Below are positions 1 to 4,948 of a DNA stretch of 5,783 bases, in pieces. The notes beneath the pieces were generated by a model. The model had not been told where the DNA came from. It was given only the letters and a program-made list of their open reading frames with translations, and ran no database searches. The DNA lies in contig WFQT01000331.1 in NCBI GenBank assembly GCA_015486895.1, positions 1 to 5,783 on the forward strand, in the 5' to 3' direction. Source of the stretch: Anaerolineae bacterium. Lineage in GTDB: Bacteria; Chloroflexota; Anaerolineae; JAADDB01. Numbering within the stretch: the first letter of the stretch is position 1; the number at the start of each line of letters is the position of its first letter. The translations under genes were made by a program, and so were the position numbers.

Positions 1-1
1 C

Positions 2-1516
2 CTGTGGGGCTTGGAGACCGGGGAGAGTCTCGATCAACTGACGGCGGAATTGGGCGACCGGAAGATTCGTGTCGTGCAAATCGGGCCGGCGGGGGAAAAA
101 TTAGCCCGCCTGGCCAGCATTATCAGCGATACCAGCCATGCTAACGGCCGTACCGGCATGGGCGCCATCATGGGCAGCAAACAACTCAAAGCGATCGTCG
201 CCCGGGGCAGCAAGCGGCCAGAAATGGCGGACAAGGAAGCGTTGGCCCGGCTTTCACGCTGGGGTGCCGCTCGTTTCGCCGAGTCCGATGTGGCATCTTT
301 AGGCAAATTCGGCACCGCTGGTATCGTCAACTCCCAGAGCAAGCGAGGCGGCTTGCCCACTCGCAACTACAGCAGCGGCTCCTTTGAAGATGCTAACCTG
401 ATTAGCGGCGAGACTATGTATGAGACGATCCTGCAAAAACGAGAAACGTGTTACGCTTGCGTCGTGCGTTGCAAACGGGTAGTGGAAGTGAAAGACGGCC
501 CCTACATCGTGGATCCCCGTTACGGTGGGCCGGAATACGAAACCCTATCTACTTTCGGCTCCTATTGCGGTGTGAGCGACTTGAACGCCATTGCCAAGGC
601 CAATGAACTTTGTGCTCGTTTTGGGCTGGATACTATCAGCACCGGGGCGACTGTGGCCTGGGCCATGGATGCTTATGAGCATGGTTTCCTGACGTTAGCA
701 GAAACAGATGGCCTGGACTTACACTTCGGCAATGCGGCGGCCATGGTGCAGTTAGTCGAGAAAATCGGCCGGCGGGAAGGCTTCGGTGATCTGTTGGCCG
801 AGGGCTCAGCCCGAGCGGCGGAAAAAGTCGGGCGAGGAAGCCAGGGACTGGTCGTCGCCGTCAAGCGGCAAGAGCTGCCGGCACACATGCCCCAGGTCAA
901 ACGCTCCCTGGCTCTCATTTACGCCGTCAATCCTTTTGGCGCCGATCACCAATCTAGCGAACACGATGGACCGTACGAGCAACCAGGCTCTTACGATTAC
1001 TACGCCAAAAGGCTGCTATCCTTAGACTTGACAGAACCACAGCCTCCCTACTCACTGACGGTCGAAAAAGTCCGGTATGCGTTTTACACGGAGGTGCTCT
1101 ACAGCCTGTTAGATTCCATCAACGTCTGCCAATTCGTTTTTGGGCCGGCGTGGCAGTTGTACGACATGAATCAACTCGTGGAGGTGGTGCAAGCTGTCAC
1201 CGGCTGGCAGGTGAGCCTTTACGAGCTTATGAAAGTGGGCGAGCGCCGGTTGAACATGATGCGAGCTTTTAACGCCCGGCAGGGGATCGATCGGCGGGCG
1301 GATAAGCTGCCGCCGAAATTATTCAAGCCGCTGCAAGGGGGAAATTCTGACGGCATGGCCGTTGACCTCGCAGAGCTGGAACAGGCGCAAGATTGGTACT
1401 ATGCCATGGCCGGCTGGGATGTCGCCACTGGCATCCCCACCCGAGCCAAACTGCAGGAATTAGGTCTGAGCTGGGTGGCAGACCTGTTAGAGTTGCCGAA
1501 GATCCAAGCAGCATGA
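2..1516 (+). CDS. Aldehyde ferredoxin oxidoreductase (AOR) family protein, 5'-truncated by the window edge
   Basis: Tungsten- or molybdenum-bispterin enzyme that oxidises aldehydes (or related substrates) to acids with ferredoxin as acceptor; cytoplasmic. The frame is open to the left edge (LWG precedes the TTG at 11, which is not the real start), so roughly the first 120-140 residues of the pterin-binding N-domain are missing. Counting from the TTG at 11: VVQIGPAGEK at 21-30 and HANGRTGMGAIMGSKQLKAI at 43-62 are typical of the end of AFOR_N. ETCYACVVRC gives the C-x2-C-x3-C cluster ligands C147, C150 and C154. PEYET at 174-178 and GLDTISTG at 205-212 follow, and the fourth ligand is C373 in DSINVC. 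The C-terminus, with WYYAMAGWD and TGIPTRAKLQELGL, is canonical. Odd points are Ala202 where the DxxGLD pterin motif has Asp, and HMP after ELPA where HDP/YDP is usual. Substrate cannot be assigned. The stop overlaps the next gene as ATGA. Confidence 0.97.
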   Translation: MWGLETGESLDQLTAELGDRKIRVVQIGPAGEKLARLASIISDTSHANGRTGMGAIMGSKQLKAIVARGSKRPEMADKEALARLSRWGAARFAESDVASLGKFGTAGIVNSQSKRGGLPTRNYSSGSFEDANLISGETMYETILQKRETCYACVVRCKRVVEVKDGPYIVDPRYGGPEYETLSTFGSYCGVSDLNAIAKANELCARFGLDTISTGATVAWAMDAYEHGFLTLAETDGLDLHFGNAAAMVQLVEKIGRREGFGDLLAEGSARAAEKVGRGSQGLVVAVKRQELPAHMPQVKRSLALIYAVNPFGADHQSSEHDGPYEQPGSYDYYAKRLLSLDLTEPQPPYSLTVEKVRYAFYTEVLYSLLDSINVCQFVFGPAWQLYDMNQLVEVVQAVTGWQVSLYELMKVGERRLNMMRAFNARQGIDRRADKLPPKLFKPLQGGNSDGMAVDLAELEQAQDWYYAMAGWDVATGIPTRAKLQELGLSWVADLLELPKIQAA

Positions 1517-1800
1517 TAGGCAGGAATGGGGGAGCGATAAAAGGGGAAGAGCGCTGGCTAACGGCCAGCGAAATTGGGCAATGGGGCTATTGCCACCGGG
1601 CGTGGTGGCTTGCTTACATCCGGGGAGAATCTCCGGGGGATGAAGACATCTTCCTCCAAGGCCTAAGCGAACACGCCAGCCACGCCCGCACAGTGCGAAA
1701 AAGCCAATATGCCCGTTACGCTGCTTTGCTACTTCTGGCCATTGCACTGTTGTTATTAGGGCTGACCTTGCTGCTCTATCTGGGAGGAGGATCTTTTTGA
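1513..1800 (+). CDS. Cas4-like nuclease N-terminal fragment with C-terminal membrane helix (95 aa, split-Cas4 subunit A)
   Basis: I read this as the N-terminal part of a Cas4/RecB-type PD-(D/E)XK nuclease. Residues 15-33 run WLTASEIGQWGYCHRAWWL, matching the Cas4 opening in which the first Fe-S cysteine sits in a YCPR-like motif (here YCHR, C27). G50-x3-H54 matches the G-x3-H of nuclease motif I. Residues 70-90 are an uninterrupted Leu/Ala-rich membrane helix. It is preceded by K63 and R68, so the N-terminal part should lie in the cytoplasm, and it ends GGGSF. There is no motif II, motif III or C-terminal cysteine trio, so it cannot be a nuclease alone; those lie in the next gene. The ATG at 1513 is chosen because it overlaps the AOR stop (ATGA) and yields the motif; an open frame further upstream lies inside AOR. 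Translation is probably coupled to AOR, since no clear Shine-Dalgarno is visible. Its existence as a separate protein is inference. Confidence 0.75.
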   Translation: MIGRNGGAIKGEERWLTASEIGQWGYCHRAWWLAYIRGESPGDEDIFLQGLSEHASHARTVRKSQYARYAALLLLAIALLLLGLTLLLYLGGGSF

Positions 1801-1802
1801 TG
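1782..1802 (+). promoter_or_regulatory. Strong Shine-Dalgarno, T5 run and TGATG stop/start junction between the two nuclease genes
   Basis: GGGAGGAGG at 1782-1790 lies nine bases before the ATG at 1800-1802. The upstream gene stops with TGA at 1798-1800, so stop and start share one base. A TTG at 1797 is a second possible start, six bases from the Shine-Dalgarno. Five T residues (1794-1798) precede the stop. A ribosome with tRNA-Phe on TTT could slip back one base there and enter the downstream frame. Reinitiation is the simplest reading; frameshifting is speculative. Confidence 0.65.
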
Positions 1803-2339
1803 ATAGCGATTTTACTCCTAGTAGGCGGCGTTTTACTCCTGTTGGCCGGGGCACTATGGCAGTTGGCAGCAAGGGCCCGGCGCGCCAGTGGCTTGCCCCC
1901 GGGTCAAATCATCTACGAAGATACAGCTTCCTGGCAGGAAACACGCCAACCACTACGCAGTCGACGCTATCGCCTTTCTGGCAAGCCTGATTACTTGACT
2001 CGTCAGGGCGAGGAGATCATCCCCGTGGAGGTTAAGAGCAGCCGCCTTCCGGCTAACGGCCGGCCATACCACGGCCATAAATTGCAACTTCTATCCTATT
2101 GCCTGCTAATAGAAGAAGTTTACGGCAAACCGCCTTCCTATGGCATTATCCATTACACCGGCACCCCCGGAGGCAACGTCTTGGTGCCTTTCGATGCAGA
2201 TGCCCGGGAAGAGCTCCTTTCCGTCATGGCAGAGATTCGCGCCGCAGCCCATTTGCCGGAGGTGCATCGTCAGCACCAAAATCCTCATCGTTGCCGCCAA
2301 TGTAGCCTTCGTAGCCGTTGTGATGAGGCGCTATCATAG
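1800..2339 (+). CDS. Membrane-anchored Cas4-like PD-(D/E)XK nuclease, catalytic half (179 aa, split-Cas4 subunit B)
   Basis: Carries the catalytic core of a Cas4/RecB-family DNA exonuclease. Numbering from the ATG: residues 2-23 are a membrane helix followed by R25, R27 and R28, which places the remainder in the cytoplasm. YEDT at 39-42 precedes the core. Motif II is GKPD with D64, motif III is PVEVK with E77 and K79, and the RecB-type QxxxY motif is QLLSY with Q96 and Y100. YGIIHY at 114-119 is the usual following strand. C165, C168 and C174 form C-x2-C-x5-C, the three C-terminal Fe-S ligands of Cas4. The fourth ligand and motif I, normally N-terminal in the same chain, are absent here but present in the preceding gene. 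No cas1, cas2 or CRISPR array lies in the window, so a CRISPR role is unsupported. Nuclease family is firm; membrane location is well supported; partner assembly is inference. Confidence 0.9.
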   Translation: MIAILLLVGGVLLLLAGALWQLAARARRASGLPPGQIIYEDTASWQETRQPLRSRRYRLSGKPDYLTRQGEEIIPVEVKSSRLPANGRPYHGHKLQLLSYCLLIEEVYGKPPSYGIIHYTGTPGGNVLVPFDADAREELLSVMAEIRAAAHLPEVHRQHQNPHRCRQCSLRSRCDEALS

Positions 2340-2391
2340 GAAGAAGAGGTGTGGTTCATTTTATCCATGATGCTGCTTCGAAAATAGCCAC

Positions 2392-2431
2392 GGGTTGTAG
2401 GGCGGGATGGCTGTGACGTAGCCCTAAGCCC
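2392..2431. repeat. Interrupted inverted repeat / possible hairpin in the convergent gap
   Basis: TAGGGC at 2398-2403 pairs with GCCCTA at 2421-2426. GGG at 2392-2394 can pair with CCC at 2429-2431 across a small internal loop; the apical loop is 17 bases. Read on the minus strand, a short T-run (ATTTTC) follows about ten bases later, so it could weakly terminate the LysM transcript. The right arm and its 3' flank (CCCTAAGCCCTGTCGAGGA) resemble a degenerate form of the widespread intergenic sequence CCCTGAGCCTGTCGAAGGG; this is from memory and unverified. Confidence 0.35.
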
Positions 2432-2534
2432 TGTCGAGGACGTGATTCGCACATGTCTGCACAACCTCTTGTCTAAACCTACGGAGCAGCTTACCTGCCG
2501 TCTTTTGGATTCCAACTTGCGCAGGCGGGTTTCG

Positions 2535-2558
2535 TAATTATGATCGCGATTTCAATTA
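2535..2558. repeat. 24-bp imperfect dyad with an ATCGCGAT core
   Basis: TAATT at 2535-2539 and AATTA at 2554-2558 flank the perfect palindrome ATCGCGAT (2543-2550). The two 12-base halves match at 9 of 12 positions. The symmetry has no loop, so it looks more like a protein-binding site than an RNA hairpin. It lies 26 bases past the stop of the LysM gene, away from any visible promoter, so its role is unknown. Confidence 0.35.
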
Positions 2559-2584
2559 GCTGGCTCATTTGACGGACTATCATT

Positions 2585-3586
2585 CTATTGCGACACTTCG
2601 CACGGCAAGGAGAAGCGATGGGGACGGCTGGAGACACTGCGCACGGTCATGGGATCATTACTGAAAGCATCCGGCCGTAAACCTACCAGCACTTGCCAGG
2701 CAAACTCCTTTTTACCTTCATCAATGCCGGGTAAGGCGGTCACCGGTACCCGCAGCGAACTGTGCTTACTCCAAAAGCGTGCCTCTTTGCCGTCCGGCCA
2801 GCCCCAGACCCGCAATAAGTACATCTCGCTTGCTCTCAGGTCGGCCGGCGCCGTCCAGGCAAAGTAGACCTCCGAGCCCTTCACCACCTCCCCCGGCAGT
2901 GGCCAAATAGGCTCAGGGGCAGGGTAAATTGGTATTGGTACCACACATGAACTCTCGGATGCTTCAGGCTTGCCCGCTGGTGTCTTCTGAGCCAAGGCAC
3001 CAATCTCCACTTTAGAGCCAATCCGTGCTTGCTGTGCCGGCTTGGCAGGAGGAATGACCAACCGATCGCCTACCATGAGGAAATCGCCGCTTAAGCCGTT
3101 CGTTTCTTGAATAGCCTGGACGGAAGTACTATAAGCTAAAGCGATACCCTGCATGGTGTCGCCGCTCTTGACAGTATAAATGATCGGCGTCGGGGTTGGC
3201 ATGGGTGTAGGGGTTGCCGTCGCTGCTGGAGTAGGCGTTACTGTCTCCGTTGGTGGCACTGGTGTGAGTGTAGGCGTTGTCGTCGGCGAAGGTAGCACAG
3301 CCCAGGCTTGCACATTCCTGCGGAAGTGATGTGCCTGCCCCTGCCAACAGTTCCAATGGGCCCGGAGAACCAGCCAGCCTGTGAACAATAGGACTAATAA
3401 AATGCCGAGCTGAACCCAACGATGCAACAACTGTTGCCAGAACGGTTGCTCTTCAGCGTAGAGGGGCTCGCCGCACATGAAGCAGGTGGTCGCATTTTGG
3501 GCGACACGAGTCCGGCAAGCAGGGCAATACCTTTCCCCCTCCAAGCCGTACTCCGCCAAGTCGATTACCCTTTTCTTAGCAGTCAT
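2585..3586 (-). CDS. Zinc-ribbon, single-pass membrane protein with extracytoplasmic LysM domain (333 aa)
   Basis: Probable cell-envelope protein. Domains in order: a short zinc ribbon, CPAC at 21-24 and CFMC at 35-38; one membrane helix at about 57-75; a low-complexity Thr/Pro linker at about 99-135 (repeated TPTP units); and a LysM domain at 137-179, starting YTVKSGDTMQGIA and ending VGDRLVIPP. A C-terminal region at about 225-330 is rich in aromatic and beta-strand-like segments (YFAWTAP, FAWQVLVGL) and may be an Ig/FnIII-like sandwich; I do not recognise the family. LysM binds N-acetylglucosamine-containing glycans such as peptidoglycan. The inferred topology is ribbon inside and LysM outside. 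It has no signal peptide, only the internal helix. The ATG at 3586 has a weak Shine-Dalgarno (AGGTG about 13 bases away). It starts 43 bases after tpiA on the same strand, so it may be the last gene of that run or have its own promoter. Confidence 0.93.
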   Translation of the reverse strand: MTAKKRVIDLAEYGLEGERYCPACRTRVAQNATTCFMCGEPLYAEEQPFWQQLLHRWVQLGILLVLLFTGWLVLRAHWNCWQGQAHHFRRNVQAWAVLPSPTTTPTLTPVPPTETVTPTPAATATPTPMPTPTPIIYTVKSGDTMQGIALAYSTSVQAIQETNGLSGDFLMVGDRLVIPPAKPAQQARIGSKVEIGALAQKTPAGKPEASESSCVVPIPIYPAPEPIWPLPGEVVKGSEVYFAWTAPADLRASEMYLLRVWGWPDGKEARFWSKHSSLRVPVTALPGIDEGKKEFAWQVLVGLRPDAFSNDPMTVRSVSSRPHRFSLPCEVSQ

Positions 3587-3604
3587 GTCGAGAAGATAGC
3601 ACCT

Positions 3605-3633
3605 GTTGTATCATCTCAATTCTATCATATCAA
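3605..3633 (-). promoter_or_regulatory. Weak candidate sigma-70-type promoter before the LysM gene
   Basis: On the minus strand TTGATA (3633-3628) is followed after 17 bases by TACAAC (3610-3605), five of six and four of six consensus positions. It starts at the tpiA stop and would leave a leader of only about a dozen bases. This is an AT-rich spacer where chance matches are likely, so I hold it as a possibility only. Confidence 0.22.
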
Positions 3634-4409
3634 AACTCTAAGAAGCCGTACACTTCTGCCGTCTGCCGGATGATGTCAAGGAAGTCATCGGCCTGCAAGC
3701 TTGCCCCGCCCACTAAAGCACCATCAATGTCAGGTTGGCTCATAAGTTCGACGGTATTCTTTGGCTTGACGCTGCCGCCGTACTGAATGCGCACTGCCTG
3801 GGCGACGTCGTCGCCGTAGAGGTCGACGATAGTGCCGCGCACCACCTGGCCAATAACGCGGTTCGCTTCTTCGGCAGTAGCAGCCCGTCCCGTGCCAATA
3901 GCCCACACCGGCTCATAGGCAATAATCAGGTTGCGAATTGTTTCCCCTTCCAGTCCGGCCAGCGCAGCCCGCACTTGCCGGCTGACTACCTGGTCTGTTT
4001 GCCCGGCGTCTCGCTCTTCCAGTACCTCGCCGACACAGACGATGGGGGTCATACCATGGTGCACAACGGCGTGCACCCGCTTATTCACCGTTTCATCTGT
4101 CTCGCCGAAGTACTTCCGGCGCTCGGAATGCCCGAGGATGACATAAGAGACTAAACCTTTTAACATGAAAGCAGAGACTTCGCCAGTGTATGCACCTTCA
4201 TCTTCCCAAAAAGCATTCTGAGCACCCAGGCCAATATTGCTATCCCAAAGCAACTCTTTCATCGTGGGTAAGGAGACAAAAGGCGGACAAATCACTTTTT
4301 CCACGCCAGGGATTTTGGGCAGCGTTGAAAGCAATGCGCTCGCTAAGAGCTCGGACTCTCTGATGTTCTTGTGCATCTTCCAATTACCAGCAATAATGGG
4401 GGTTCGCAT
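3630..4409 (-). CDS. tpiA: Triosephosphate isomerase (259 aa, complete)
   Basis: Interconverts dihydroxyacetone phosphate and glyceraldehyde 3-phosphate in glycolysis and gluconeogenesis; cytoplasmic (beta/alpha)8 barrel, normally a dimer. Full-length for the family (about 250 residues). Active-site residues are all visible: N9 and K11 in AGNWKMHK, H94 in ILGHSERR, and E166 in AYEPVWAIGTG, which also begins the mobile loop 6 that closes over the phosphate. QYGGSVKP at 209-216 and LVGGASL at 232-238 form the phosphate-binding loops. The ATG at 4409 is supported by AAGGAG (plus-strand 4419-4424) nine bases upstream and by the family start MRTPIIAGNWKM. It lies downstream of pgk, separated by a 100-aa gene and a repeat, and is followed by the LysM gene. 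Nothing suggests damage or loss of activity. Confidence 0.99.
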   Translation of the reverse strand: MRTPIIAGNWKMHKNIRESELLASALLSTLPKIPGVEKVICPPFVSLPTMKELLWDSNIGLGAQNAFWEDEGAYTGEVSAFMLKGLVSYVILGHSERRKYFGETDETVNKRVHAVVHHGMTPIVCVGEVLEERDAGQTDQVVSRQVRAALAGLEGETIRNLIIAYEPVWAIGTGRAATAEEANRVIGQVVRGTIVDLYGDDVAQAVRIQYGGSVKPKNTVELMSQPDIDGALVGGASLQADDFLDIIRQTAEVYGFLEF

Positions 4410-4471
4410 GTTCTCATTCTCCTTTACGTTCGCGCGAGCAACTGTTTAGCCGGCTCAATAGCGCCAAGGCA

Positions 4472-4774
4472 TTAGATAAATTCTCCGTTCTTCACCTCGC
4501 GGCGAACAAGTTTTCTCTTCGAATCGAAGAATAGCTCCACAGTCGCTGTAGCAAAGCAACGATCAGCACCACTGCCTTGCAGCAGCTTACGGCAGTAATA
4601 GCCGTTCAATTGGCCTTTTTCGTTATATTGTGCCAATAGGTCATGGCGTAGGTCAATCTCAGCTTGGAGGGTTTCACCGCCACATTGTCGGGATCGCACC
4701 CGCACCGTATAGACTGAGCGTTGTTGCTGAATATCAGCCGTTAACGCTTTCTGGAGCGCCTGCCAGAAACTCAT
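4472..4774 (-). CDS. Unrecognised 100-aa protein between pgk and tpiA
   Basis: I do not recognise the family. The protein is soluble by composition: no signal peptide, no membrane helix, mixed charge, and a basic C-terminal stretch (SKRKLVRREVKNGEFI). The alternating pattern from VYTVRVRSR through TLQAEIDLR to TATVELFFD and KLVRREV suggests a mostly beta protein, with an N-terminal amphipathic helix (FWQALQKALTADIQQQ). It has three cysteines (C31, C61, C73), not arranged as a classic metal motif. The ATG at 4774 has a close purine-rich Shine-Dalgarno (AGAGGA), which supports real translation. It starts 62 bases before the tpiA start when counted from its stop, in the same direction, so it is probably co-transcribed with tpiA. 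Its upstream flank is the nested inverted repeat rather than pgk directly. It could be a lineage-specific gene; function unknown. Confidence 0.75.
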   Translation of the reverse strand: MSFWQALQKALTADIQQQRSVYTVRVRSRQCGGETLQAEIDLRHDLLAQYNEKGQLNGYYCRKLLQGSGADRCFATATVELFFDSKRKLVRREVKNGEFI

Positions 4775-4804
4775 GACTTCCTCTGCAAGAACTTAACACA
4801 TTAA

Positions 4805-4945
4805 CTGGAGTCTGGCGGTAATGATGTTTTAGGCTCGATTGAGCTATCTTTGCCACAGATTGCACGGATTAACACATGTTCTTTTTTTGCTTTTCAACCC
4901 AAGTCTGTGAAATTCTGTGGCTAAAATACAAGCGCCAGAGTCCAG
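4805..4945. repeat. Nested inverted-repeat element (about 141 bp), MITE/REP-like, just after pgk
   Basis: Two inverted repeats sit one inside the other. The outer arms are 4805-4832 and 4921-4945 and share CTGGA(G/C)TCTGGCG plus a terminal TTTTAG, pairing at roughly 20 of 25 positions. The inner arms, 4852-4870 and 4901-4921, begin GCCACAGA and pair at about 17 of 21 positions. A small hairpin (GCTC-GATT-GAGC, 4833-4844) lies between the left arms, and a 30-base loop with a T7 run is at the centre. The inner arms are built of near-10-base units of the form CAC(A/G)GATT. From memory, CACAGATTACACGGATT-like units occur in intergenic repeats of many environmental bacteria. The flanks ACACATTAA and ACACTAAA are similar but not a clean target duplication. 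It begins three bases past the pgk stop, so it would fold in the 3' end of that message. Confidence 0.75.
4868..4897 (-). promoter_or_regulatory. Weak candidate extended -10 promoter in the loop of the nested repeat
   Basis: On the minus strand TTGAAA (4897-4892) is followed after 18 A-rich bases by GTTAAT (4873-4868), preceded by TGT, which fits an extended -10. Transcription would run through the repeat's left arms into the 100-aa gene and tpiA. The match is modest and AT-rich sequence produces such hits by chance. Confidence 0.2.
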
Positions 4946-4948
4946 ACA

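Larger units (their letters stand above)
2340..2584. other. Convergent intergenic region without a supportable gene
   Basis: The 245 bases separate the ends of two converging transcription units. I see no credible coding frame, RNA gene or strong U-tailed terminator. Open frames crossing it overlap the nuclease gene antisense and show no family motif. It holds one weak hairpin (2392-2431) and one dyad (2535-2558), listed separately. It could also be decayed sequence from a lost gene or element. Confidence 0.6.

Noticed and set aside
1393..1512. Upstream extension of the 95-aa protein into AOR
   Set aside because: The extra 40 residues lie out of frame within the conserved AOR C-terminus and match nothing in Cas4; the ATG at 1513 fits the ATGA overlap.
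2..1516. Glyceraldehyde-3-phosphate:ferredoxin oxidoreductase because tpiA and pgk are near
   Set aside because: Those genes are on the opposite strand in a converging unit, and no residue pattern specific to that subfamily can be shown from the sequence alone.
1513..2339. The two nuclease genes as one gene broken by a sequencing error or recent frameshift
   Set aside because: A strong Shine-Dalgarno sits at the right distance from the second ATG and the stop/start overlap is the classic coupled type. Each product ends or begins neatly at a membrane helix. It remains possible and is named as a refuting result.
1800..2339. CRISPR-associated Cas4 as part of an adaptation module
   Set aside because: No cas1, cas2, effector gene or repeat-spacer array is in the window, so only a stand-alone Cas4-like nuclease can be supported.
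2285..2515. Minus-strand 76-aa open frame in the convergent gap
   Set aside because: It overlaps the nuclease C-terminus antisense, has skewed Ser/Arg composition, no Shine-Dalgarno and no recognisable motif.
3182..3292. GT-rich repeated stretch as a tandem DNA repeat or G-quadruplex locus
   Set aside because: It is explained by the Thr/Pro linker of the LysM protein read on the minus strand.
4430..4437. TCGCGCGA palindrome before tpiA as an operator
   Set aside because: Eight bases with no flanking symmetry is too short to separate from chance.
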